Assembly (NCBI GenBank): GCA_038501195.1
Contig: JBBPUQ010000001.1
Coordinates: 1,550,001 to 1,614,000 of the forward strand
Length of the DNA stretch: 64,000 bases
DNA from: Nemania diffusa
Taxonomy: Eukaryota; Ascomycota; Sordariomycetes; Xylariales; Xylariaceae
Direction: 5' to 3'
The notes under the pieces were generated by a model. That model made no database searches and was not told the DNA's origin. It saw nothing but the letters and a program-made list of their open reading frames with translations. The translations under genes were made by a program, and so were the position numbers. Position 1 is the first letter of the stretch, and every line of letters starts with the position of its first letter. Positions 55,245 to 64,000 of this stretch are shown one piece after another.

Positions 55245-56516
55245 TCAATAACTAACTGATCTACCGTTAATTGTGAGCGTAGCACTATACAGCTCACGAG
55301 CACCGTTTCCATCATTGGGGCTGAGACGTCCATGGAAGATCACGGATCTACCATTAGGATCGATATCTAGGCCGCCGGGCCCCCATATGCCCTTGTTATC
55401 CGCGGAGCGGATGAGGATGCCGCGGTTGGTATAGGCGCCGTTAATTGTACTCGAGAAGGCGTATTCGACATCATAGTCGTCGCTGGAATAGCAGTGGGCG
55501 CTGTAAAACAGGATGTAGTTTCCATCACTGATCTTGTACAACGAAGGCGCCTCGACCACGCCATCGTTGGATGCCCCCTCATTATCCAAGATCTTGCTCG
55601 GGCTGCCCTGGAGCGTGAGCGCGTCGCGCGCCACCTGCTGGATCATGATCGGGGTGGATTTGTAGGCGCCCGATGGCGTTCCCCCCTGGCACGTCGTGGC
55701 CCCTCCGAGACTGTTGCCGTCGACCTTCCATAAAATCCACCGATTAACGCCATCATCGTAACCGGAAGGATCAATGACGCCACCACCGGCGTCATTGCAG
55801 ATCAGCGGGGCGCTTTGGGGTATGAAAGGTCCCACGGCCGTGGCCGAAGTGGCAGCGCCGATACAATGAGTACCGCTTTTACGGGCAGTATAATACACTA
55901 CAACACTTGTGGATTAGTAACTGCCATTTCGGGGAAGACTCGTGAGTGTCTCAGGAGACTGCAAAGATCTTGAGAGCAATGATTCTAGTTCTCAAAGAAA
56001 CCGATCGCTCCTAAAATAACTAGAGCAAGACAGTGACTCGGAGAATTACTCACTAACATAAACCCCCGCATCCTAGATACCCATGTTAACATCTTCTACA
56101 TAGTACACAGGTTTGGGATTTGGAAGACCTACGTTCTTTTGGACATCGGGTGCCCATATGCTCTTGTCATTTGCATCTACCCAGGGGCCAGGATCGGGCA
56201 ATGCATCATTAGTTGTGAGAGTCCACGTAGAAGTATCGGGCGATGTCGCAACTGGTACCCTCTTGCCATTTGAAGAGGTTGCATACGCCTTCCAAGAGCC
56301 ATCTCCATATATGATCGACGGATCCGGGAAGTCTACCCCTAGAGAGGGCCCAGATAGACTGCGGCCTTTGATGTCTGTCATTCCAACATTCGTGATGTTG
56401 GTTAGCTCGAGGGTGGGGAAAGCCTCCCATTTCACATGAGACAAGTGTTCAGCTGGAGTGTTTGAGGGCAGCCCTACAACCAACTGAACACCTAGCGCGA
56501 GAAAATAGTGCTTCAT
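55245..56516 (-). CDS. Secreted GH43-family glycosidase (arabinanase/xylosidase type)
   Basis: Three exons are proposed: 56133-56516, 56054-56072 and 55245-55897, joined by introns of 60 and 156 bp (GTAGGT...CTAG and GTGAGT...GTAG). Splicing restores one frame of 351 residues, and across the junctions it reads IWAPDVQKN-DAGVYV-MYYTARKSG, typical of the family. The start at 56516 gives a signal-peptide-like MKHYFLALGVQLVVG, although the frame is open further upstream. The five-bladed propeller family GH43 cleaves arabinose- or xylose-containing plant polysaccharides by inversion. The expected catalytic residues are seen: Asp65 in DFPDPS (base), Asp177 in IDPSGYDDG (pKa modulator) and Glu250 in VVEAPSL (acid). 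No carbohydrate-binding module follows, so the protein is a single catalytic domain, presumably exported to digest plant cell wall. The exact specificity (arabinanase, arabinofuranosidase or xylosidase) cannot be read from sequence. The 19-nt middle exon is unusually small but is needed for the frame. Confidence 0.85.
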
Positions 56517-57940
56517 GATGAGAAATTGCGGTAAGAAAGCTGTATGTCCTGTTAGGCATAACATAGAGTCGTGGCAATGTTGAGCAAGATATAGTCGAAG
56601 AAACAAAGATGATCATCCCAAGGATGGGAATACCCGCCAAGGTTACAATCCGAAGGCGGCAAAGCAGTCCACCGTGGCATCACTCGTATTAGCGAAGGAG
56701 CACCGAATGTTAGCCGACCGTCGAAGGGATTAGGGCCTAGAGAGGAACGACGTAAGAGCTTAACACTACGTCCTACCACAATGAGACAGTTTCATGGAAG
56801 CGGAAGAAAAGCCACAAAGAGAACCTCAGGCTAGAGATCCTTCAAAACTAAGCCAACTGACGTCGTTACTTCGATAACCCCAAAATAGTCGCGAAGTGGC
56901 TACTTGACGAAAGCTTTTGTCTGGTGAAGGTCGTGTGTCTGGTGAGTATTGATGCGTCGTATGTGGTATTTAAAGCCCAAGGTCAACGTTACATGCTGGT
57001 GATGATATGAATGACCAATAGTGATGCTGTACTAATGAATCTCCTGCCCGAATTGTCGACACCTGCCAATACCCCAGATCCACTGGTTTAGGTACTGAGG
57101 CCTGTCGATTTGTTGGCAGATACGAATTTAGATGAAACATGCGGCACATGGCTAAGCGACTATAGGCCTAATAACCTCGTCATATATGCAATACCTAGAG
57201 TTAATGCAACGGCGTTCAACTATAAGATAAAAATAAATTAGAGGCATAAGGTCAAAACTAAGATAGTCGGGCGGTAAATAGCCTGTAGGAAACAGTGGAA
57301 TGGACGCTGTAAAGTAGACGAGGTAATTAAAATATGATTTGTACCTTCTCCTAGCCTTCTAGCTATTCTCTCTATTAGACTGTGCTTTGATTTTAGTATG
57401 CGAGAGTGCGGCGCAGAGCGGAGGCTTTCTGCTCTCTATTCGCTGTAATAATGCTGTCGTCATTGATTAAATAAGCCACTTCTTGCTACTAGCGAGTGAG
57501 ACTTTATGATGCGAATGACCAACAGCTATCCATTTTTTTGAGGGCTATCGGAGTTAGCTTTGAGTCGAACCTGCAACAGTTTGCATGTACATGACCTCTT
57601 ATGCGGTGTGATGGCCCTTTGCTGGCAATTAGAAGAGACGGGGTGAATGTGACCAGCCCAAATGGGAAGCTCAACACCTTCTCGGCTTTATTCATCGCTA
57701 ATAAATGCCCTCATTTCCGTAGTAGTCGCATAATCCTTAGCGGCCTTAGGATTGCTGTCCACAGTCCTCCGTAAGTCAGGGTTCCTTCTAATCAAATGTC
57801 AATCTATTCGAAACATTATCGCTAGGATTAGACTGGGAGCGAGGTGGGGGAAAGCAAAACCAAAATGTCTCTAAAATCCGCGAGTATTCATAGGTAGTCC
57901 ACGCCTGAATTAGGTGAAAACTACGGTCTCATATCGAAGT
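56517..57940. other. Spacer upstream of GH43 and downstream of alg9
   Basis: About 1.4 kb with no gene recognised. It should hold the GH43 promoter and the alg9 3' end. Short frames such as the one on the - strand at 57504-57695 lack start context, homology or introns. A T-loop-like box at 57562-57571 does not belong to a foldable tRNA. Confidence 0.6.
56710..56715 (-). promoter_or_regulatory. GGCTAA, possible XlnR/Xyr1 site upstream of the GH43 gene
   Basis: On the coding strand of the GH43 gene, GGCTAA lies about 194 bp before the start codon. This hexamer matches the core bound by XlnR/Xyr1, the activator of hemicellulase genes in many ascomycetes. One hexamer is weak evidence because it can occur by chance. 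Confidence 0.25.
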
Positions 57941-59950
57941 CTATCTTTTCCGCCGAAGTAAGCAATGTCGCCCCCACCTCCTTCTATACTTCTCAGGTAT
58001 CAAATCAGACTCTGGCATCCAAAGCACCCTCGATAAGAAATGCGTTTTGCTCGCATCCAGGAACGGCTCGCACTTGACAACATCCCATTTGCCGCTATCT
58101 GCGATATAATCTGGTTCGAGGGGCGGTAACGGCTCCGTATTCTCAGGATACTGTGTATCCACCAGGAACGAGCACTGCCTAATATCGACGTATTTCGCTA
58201 GGTCTTCCTCGTTTCGATCGTTCAATCCGCTTGTTGGCAACCAAGTTCCGCCGAAGAAGCCAAATCCCGTGCGGGCCTCCGAAAACTCACCTGGCAACAA
58301 GCCGCGGAACTCTGACTGGACAAACTTGGCGTGCATGTCGCGTGGAAGGAAGTATGAACTGGGGAAGCGGTACCATTCCTTACCAAAGCAGACATTGTCC
58401 CTTCGACTACCGATTCCTTTTTCTCCGCTGACCCCGGCGCCAAGAGATTCGTAGATTTTGAGCGGAGCTGAATACGCAGTATAAATACCCACGATACGTG
58501 TGAGACCTAAATCTAAGGAAAGGAATAACACCGAGGTGACGACAAGTAGTTTGAGTCGAGCTGGAATCTTCCCAATTATAGTTTTTGGATCTGAGTTACC
58601 GAAGGCCGAAAGAATTATATGGAATGCCAGGGCTGCATTTAAAGCGAGGAAGGGGTAAACTGGGTACATGAACCTTTCCTCCTTATGAGGCTGCAACGTG
58701 AAGATACCGAGCCACATATAGAATGGGGCGAGGAAGACAATTGTGCGTAAACCGGATTGAAAGCTGTTTTGTTTTGCGGTAAATGCCTTCTGTAGTAAGA
58801 ATAACGGGAGCGAGACCAGCGCGAGGACAAACCAGACGTTGAAGTTAATGGTTAAATTGCGGAAGTAGAAAGTCCAAGGTTCTGTCCCATAGAGATCGGG
58901 GCCGCCGGTGGAAGAAAATATGTTGTACTTGACAATGTTCCAGGCTACAACCTCAAAATTGTGGTAGAAGAACGAGTTGATCGTTGCGTCACCAAGCTAC
59001 ATCATGTAAGAGACTGGTAGTGTGTGCACGAAGAAGACTACTTACCATGAGTAAAAGCCCCGCGATGACGCCACGCCCGACGCGCAGCATGGTCTCCCAA
59101 AAGCGTTCGCGATCGCTTATCATGGCAAATATAGCCTCCTCAACTAAGAATGGTGCGCAGAGAGCAGAAGCAAAGGGCCAGCCTAGAACACCGCCGACTG
59201 CAAACCACCAGATGCCCCAGGACGTCTTGAGGCCACCTCTCCAGTTCATGAACGCAGCAGCGCCTAAGAAGGACATGTACATGGCGAAACTAGAAGGCAG
59301 ATAAGCGGCACTGGCATGGAAGTTGCCGGGAGACGTGACAAGAGCGATAAGAAAGAAGAATCCAATTCGAGGATTCAGCGTGAAGTTAATCACGCGGAAT
59401 AAGAGCACCTGGCAAAAGGCGCAAAGGAAAGCTAGGGCATATCGGATGAAGTAGAACTCGGCAACCTAGGGAGATGCAATCAACATCCCATATCATCAGA
59501 AGCAGAGTGCGGAAAGATCAAGTTACCTTTGTGGGCCGAGGAAGCAGTCTACGAAAATTGCCCACGACGGCATGAAGGACCACGTAAAACCAACTTCGGA
59601 TGGCATAGTCCGGAGAGTATTCCCATGTTTGTAGGCCGTATCCATGAGATAGGTAGTGCGTAGGTTCCCAGTAATTGAAGGTCTCGTCACAATCTTGGAT
59701 AGGCGCAAAGAGTGCAGCTGTGAAGTTTGCTGCGAGGAAAATATAGAAAGCAGTAATCGGCTGGATCACGAAGGGCGAGGGCGCTCTATGTTGACGAGGC
59801 GGATTAGCGGTTTGCATTCACTCAGTCGCTCAATCATTCAGAGCCCATGTTCGAACATGTAGGTAGTGCATACCTCTTCTTCTTTGCATGGTGTGCATCC
59901 GGATGGACATAGTTCTCCTGCTCTCGCGGCTGGGCTGCTTTAGGCGGCAT
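57941..59950 (-). CDS. alg9: ALG9 alpha-1,2-mannosyltransferase, ER N-glycan precursor assembly
   Basis: Four exons are proposed: 59874-59950, 59527-59785, 59046-59465 and 57941-58996, with introns of 88, 61 and 49 bp, all GT...AG and frame-restoring. The product has 603 residues, close to human ALG9 (611) and somewhat longer than yeast Alg9 (555). ALG9 is a GT22 enzyme in the ER membrane that uses dolichyl-phosphate mannose to add two alpha-1,2 mannoses to the lumenal lipid-linked oligosaccharide. Diagnostic stretches are the first-loop CDETFNYWEPTHYL and QTWEYSPDYAIRSW, the GPDLYGTEPW segment, HKEERFMYPVYPF, and a C-terminal lumenal part with WYRFPSSYFLP, FRGLLPGEF and FLVDTQYPEN. Many hydrophobic segments lie between. 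The short basic first exon (MPPKAAQPREQENYVHPDAH) is a cytosolic tail. The gene is divergent from naf1 across a 0.9 kb spacer. The alternatives, ALG12 and the GPI mannosyltransferases, fit the HKEERF context and C-terminal motifs less well. Confidence 0.93.
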
Positions 59951-60859
59951 GATCACAAAAGAAGAGAGGTACAGTTGTGAGCCGGATGCGACGTTGGTAG
60001 GCTTCCTAAGTGATAGCACATGAGGATTGATGTAAAGCAGTGAAGCAGCAAAGCTCTTGTGCACTACAAAATTTAGGGAACGGGAGGAGGGGCCAATTGA
60101 AAATGACGTTTCTCACATTCAGCTCTCTCCAAAGCTCAGCTCTAGACCCTAAAGTACAGGTGTACTTACATAGGAGCCCCATATGTCTCGGGAAGGATAA
60201 CCAATCCCCCCATCTGGATTCTAACTAGACTAGAAGAGGTCAATCGCATCAATTATTGGATCCAATTCAGCAATATTGGCTAGATAGAGACACGCTAAGC
60301 TTCACAAACAGCGTCCCCTGTTGGATAGCGGAAACTCTTAAATATAGGCATCTAGAGGCATTAAATGAAAATTGTAAGATAGACACCTTCAATCTTATAG
60401 ACGCTGTAAACTACAAGGTAGAGTATATATCTAACCACTGTAACTCTTACTTATACACGGTACCTCCCAGGTATGGGAGGTACTTTTAGATACCTGTAGA
60501 TACAATTACTGTACATGGTATACAGCATAACCCATCCGTATCGATAAGCTACTTTAATGGGTCCTGCTCTCTGGTCCCACTTTAATTTTCTCAAGTTTGG
60601 CTATTAAGCTACATTTTGTTCAACTGCTACATCCATTTACATACACACGACTGGTAACCGTTATTCATGATAGGCGAATTCGATCTTACCGACCTAGGCG
60701 TATTCCCCAACCTAGTGGCAGTTGTATTTCTAAATTTGTTTAGTAAGCGGTGAACTTGCTATAGATTCCGATCAACACGAGATCTACAAGCATACATCAC
60801 AACACCAGTTTTGCTGAGTCGCTATTGCAACTCTTCACGTACTAGTTACGTATACAATT
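59951..60859. promoter_or_regulatory. Divergent alg9-naf1 intergenic region
   Basis: The 0.9 kb between the two start codons must carry both promoters. A small frame at 60256-60489 on the + strand (77 codons) has no recognisable relatives and lies in somewhat AT-richer sequence ending in the hairpin at 60460-60483, so I do not call it a gene. Both neighbours are housekeeping genes, so constitutive expression is expected. Confidence 0.55.
60460..60483. repeat. 9-bp perfect hairpin GTACCTCCC/GGGAGGTAC
   Basis: GTACCTCCC (60460-60468) and GGGAGGTAC (60475-60483) are separated by AGGTAT. Related TACCTG and GATAC words follow within 25 bp. This may be one end of a small inverted-repeat element inserted in the alg9-naf1 spacer, or a palindromic protein-binding site. 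Confidence 0.5.
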
Positions 60860-62641
60860 ATGTTCGGTGTCCATATCCCCGGGCTTAACACGTTACTGCC
60901 CGCAGCAAGCAATGGCGATGCTCAGTCTACATCGGTGACCAATGATCAGGCAGCCACGACGGCCTCTCAGCCGACTGCCGTCAACGGTGCTCATCTTCAA
61001 ACCGTAGATTCTAGGCAGTTGGGAGACGAGATGGTGGTTGACCATCCGCCGCCAAGTCCACCATCACTCACGTCAGGATTAGAGGCTCTCCTTGGTGGCC
61101 TAGATCCTCTACCAGAACCTGCATCTACCTCATCAGATCTAAGCAAGGGTGCCACCGAGGTTCTGTCAGAGCCGAACAACGCAGTTCCATCAGAACCCAA
61201 TAATGTGGAACAGGCAAGCAGATCCCTAGAAAATGGCAATGATAGCATAGAGGAGCACCCGGAGTGGGAGGCAGACTCATCTCCATACGAGTCATCGTCT
61301 GACTCTAGCAGTTCGGAGGACTCTGACGATGATTCTGACGATGAAAAGGATTATAAGATCCTTGGGCCTGAAGAAACCGCTCGCATACTCATGGAAATGG
61401 ACGGTGGGTCTGACGACGAAGGTGATGGGAAAGGGAAAGGTGGCGGCTCTGGACTGGTTAAAACTAAGAATGAGCTGCCCGAGGCTATCATCCCGAGACC
61501 TGATGTGGAGATCAAGCCGGAGATGGAGATAGTTGAGCTAGGTGTGATTGAGCATTTCGTCGGTAACACTGCCGTTATCAAAGCGAACACGACCGGCGAG
61601 TACCAGGTACTTGATACAGGCTCTGTCCTTTGCCTTGAAGATCGAACTGTGATAGCTGCCTTAGCGGATGTCATCGCGGCCGTACGAGAGCCTCGCTACA
61701 CCGCAAGCTTTACAAGCGAAGAAGAGATTAAGTCGTTTGGGTTAGAAACTGGAACTAAGATCTTTTACCCACCAGCACTTGCAAGCCTTGGCCTAACACA
61801 AGCACTCAAAGCCAACAAAGGCACAGATGCAAGTAACTGGCACGATGAGGAGGTCGCCGAAGACGAAATCGAATTTTCCGACGATGAAAAGGAGGCAGAA
61901 CACAAGCGACAACTAAAAGCCAAAAAGCGGGGAACGCGTGGCGGTCGCGACGGTACAGCTAGCCGAGGAGGACGCAACGATGTCCCCATGGCGGGTACCT
62001 CTACCAGCTCTAATGGGCTGAAATATGATGATGAGGACGATGAGGACGGACCTTACCGACCGTTGGCGCGTCCGGCAGGATTTGGGCAAAGTCAACCCCC
62101 TCATGGAGCCAATGAGCCCCCGAATAGCCTTTCCGGCCACAGTGGTGCATATCGGGGGAACCGGGGCGACTTTCGAGGCAGAGGCCGCGGCCGCGGCGGG
62201 CGTGGTAATCGTGGTGGTAACCCACGTGGTGGACATTCATTACCGCCGAGACCCCAAGGAAACCAGGGGGCACAGAGTTTCCAACAGCAGCCTACACAAC
62301 AATACACCCTACCACCTGCTCCTCCCATGTCGACGAGCGGCCAGTCCTATCCAGTATTTTCCCCGCCTCAACCAAACGGCCAACAACTGCCTAGCCAACA
62401 ATTCGCCTTTCCCTGGCCACAGAATGCTCAACCAGGCTTTTACCCACCCCCTCCGCCTCAATTCACTGGCCAGCCAGGCACGAACGGCATGTACTTCAAT
62501 CCGGCTTTCTTAGCCGCTCTACAGAATCAAGTTCAAAGCCAACAGGGCCAGCAAAACCAGCAAACCCAACAGCAAAATCAGTGGAATGGACAACACGGTC
62601 AGCCCAGTACCCAGTGGCCCGGGCAAGAAGGTCATGGGTAA
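60860..62641 (+). CDS. naf1: NAF1, H/ACA snoRNP assembly factor
   Basis: A single uninterrupted frame of 593 residues ends in TAA. NAF1 is a nuclear chaperone that binds the dyskerin/Cbf5 pseudouridine synthase early in H/ACA snoRNP assembly and is later replaced by GAR1. The Gar1/Naf1-type beta-barrel lies at about residues 213-318 (IPRPDVEIKPEMEIVELGVI, then EHFVGNTAVIKANTTGEYQV, TGSVLCLEDRTVIAALADVI, and GTKIFYPPALASLG). Before it are a Pro/Ser-rich leader and a strongly acidic Ser/Asp tract (about 140-163). After it come WHDEEVAEDEIEFSDDEKEA and a basic patch (350-372), an acidic YDDEDDEDGPYRPL (389-402), an RGG block (430-458) and a Pro/Gln-rich tail with polyQ-like ends (470-590), all usual in fungal NAF1. 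The ATG at 60860 is preceded by A-rich sequence and gives a sensible N-terminus. It is divergent from alg9; no functional link is implied. Confidence 0.92.
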   Translation: MFGVHIPGLNTLLPAASNGDAQSTSVTNDQAATTASQPTAVNGAHLQTVDSRQLGDEMVVDHPPPSPPSLTSGLEALLGGLDPLPEPASTSSDLSKGATEVLSEPNNAVPSEPNNVEQASRSLENGNDSIEEHPEWEADSSPYESSSDSSSSEDSDDDSDDEKDYKILGPEETARILMEMDGGSDDEGDGKGKGGGSGLVKTKNELPEAIIPRPDVEIKPEMEIVELGVIEHFVGNTAVIKANTTGEYQVLDTGSVLCLEDRTVIAALADVIAAVREPRYTASFTSEEEIKSFGLETGTKIFYPPALASLGLTQALKANKGTDASNWHDEEVAEDEIEFSDDEKEAEHKRQLKAKKRGTRGGRDGTASRGGRNDVPMAGTSTSSNGLKYDDEDDEDGPYRPLARPAGFGQSQPPHGANEPPNSLSGHSGAYRGNRGDFRGRGRGRGGRGNRGGNPRGGHSLPPRPQGNQGAQSFQQQPTQQYTLPPAPPMSTSGQSYPVFSPPQPNGQQLPSQQFAFPWPQNAQPGFYPPPPPQFTGQPGTNGMYFNPAFLAALQNQVQSQQGQQNQQTQQQNQWNGQHGQPSTQWPGQEGHG

Positions 62642-64000
62642 AATACCGGCATCCAGCCTGAAGGCACGACGGGCTTGAATCCGATAGGTATAGATATAGA
62701 TGGAAGCTTGAGTTCTTTTATTCGAACATGTTTGTTCATGGCGACTGCGAGGGCGATGGACCATGACATGCCTCGAGAAGTCTCACCAGATAATTATCTG
62801 TCTTGAAACAGTAGTATAGTTCTCTCTTCAGCCAACTATTATCTAGTTGCTACCCTATTTCTAAAGATCAAGACCACATTCTATGTCTCTATACTGATGA
62901 CTTCACCTTTGATGCATCACGTGATATGATAGTAACCAAAGAGCATGTGTGCTAGCATCAGTTTGGTAGATGTTCTATTTCGTCGTTAATATATAAGCAC
63001 ATTCACTTCTATGTAAGTATCGTATCATACTTACTGAAGGCATATCATCGATTACACTAAGGTAAGAGGTACTTTAGCGCCTGTATGCGTAGTTCTAGGC
63101 GTAGTTCTAGCTCGTACGTCACCTCCGGCCTGGCGCGCGACGATCCATCTTATTTTGATGAAACATGAAACATGTTGTCATCGGAATGAAGGCGACGTTA
63201 TGACAATTCTACTGTACATATTAGGTATTATAATGCACTCCGGGTTTATCGCCAAAAACCACTGCACACAAATTTATTGAAGAGACTTCCTTCCGACCAT
63301 GTGGCCTTTAGCGCTGTGCGATGTGATTGATGAAATGAAGATCGCCGACCACTTCAACGTTTTGTGCATGCACTGCTACCCATGTCGTAGCTTCAACCGG
63401 GTTGGTCCACTAAGCACAGGCCAATGAGCTTATCATCAGTCGAAGCGCCCCGGTTTCAGGAAAACAATGGGTCGCGCATAAAAGTGTAATATTTAAGTGT
63501 TTATTATACGCGAATCTTTCGCGCCTTTGACAGTGAAGCTATATCTCTATTCTGTAGAGGTGGGAGAAGTACAGGATACATATGTACCGAAGGAACTTCA
63601 ATGATGGGACTTATTCCTTTTATAAATTATAATGTTACACATAGGTTGTGAAATCCTATCCCGACGCAATACTACCCAAGTAGGGTCATTTGCATACCCA
63701 GTAGTATGTTTCACCAGAGGAGCTGGGTCGTTCTTGGCACGGAACAAACGCAAAAGGTTGGGATAAACGATGAAGATTCAGGAATAAGATCCTCTATTGT
63801 ACGCATAGAAAAAAGGCATACGTCACATTCATTTTCTTCTATTACACAGCCCCAGCGACGTAATTTCGTAGAGTTATATGGTCTCTACACTATTGTAGGA
63901 CCGGTCCCAGCCCTAATCAGCCGCGTGGTTATACTTACACTAGATACTTCGAACGCATTGATCCGTGATCTTACATTCGGGATCTACATGCGCCATTATA
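62642..64000. other. naf1 3' flank, no gene seen
   Basis: About 1.36 kb to the window end without a convincing open frame or tRNA. A short direct repeat GCGTAGTTCTAG occurs twice near 63,085-63,110. The sequence has normal mixed composition and no RIP signature. A gene may begin beyond the window. Confidence 0.6.

Noticed and set aside
57562..57571. GGTTCGACTC box on the - strand, like a tRNA T-loop
   Set aside because: The flanking bases do not form a T-stem and no D-arm or acceptor stem could be placed.
61351..62328. Several - strand and alternate-frame ORFs inside naf1
   Set aside because: Shadows of the long naf1 frame, produced by its repetitive acidic and RGG codons.
1..64000. CRISPR arrays, bacterial operons or prophage
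   Set aside because: No spaced direct repeats of that kind, no Shine-Dalgarno-led gene strings; introns and protein families are fungal.

Overview
The window looks like nuclear DNA of a filamentous ascomycete (Pezizomycotina). Its genes have short introns (49 to 156 bp) with fungal-type splice sites. About 53 kb of AT-rich DNA shows the footprint of repeat-induced point mutation (RIP), and a normal, roughly 50% GC gene block adjoins it abruptly. The species cannot be told from the sequence alone.

Layout. Positions 1-26,430 are AT-rich (about 18-23% GC in lines counted by hand) and still hold scattered C and G, mostly in AGCT-type contexts. They contain a ruined retrotransposon polymerase on the + strand near 6.7-7.8 kb (low confidence), tandem duplications, and one less damaged, higher-GC block on the - strand near 21.7 kb. 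Positions 26,431-52,920 are far more extreme (about 0-7% GC in sampled lines). Here only repeats can be recognised: a possible LTR retrotransposon at 30.5-36.4 kb whose two long direct repeats differ almost only by transitions, minisatellites, a permuted repeat pair at 44.3 and 51.6 kb, and an unbroken run of 57 T. No convincing intact gene was found anywhere in these 53 kb.

The composition changes over roughly 60-80 bp near 52.92 kb, and four protein-coding genes follow. They are a HAD-family phosphatase-like gene (- strand, C-terminus apparently lost at the AT boundary), a secreted GH43 glycosidase (- strand, three exons), alg9 (- strand, four exons, ER mannosyltransferase for N-glycan precursor assembly) and naf1 (+ strand, single exon, H/ACA snoRNP assembly). 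alg9 and naf1 are divergent and share a 0.9 kb spacer. The genes do not form a cluster with a common pathway: two are housekeeping, one is a plant-polysaccharide degrader and one is a general phosphatase.

No clearly new biological system was found. The most interesting points are the two-step AT landscape (possible centromere or AT isochore), the strand-asymmetric C/G loss, the RIP-marked LTR pair, and the phosphatase gene whose reading frame runs into stop codons at the boundary.
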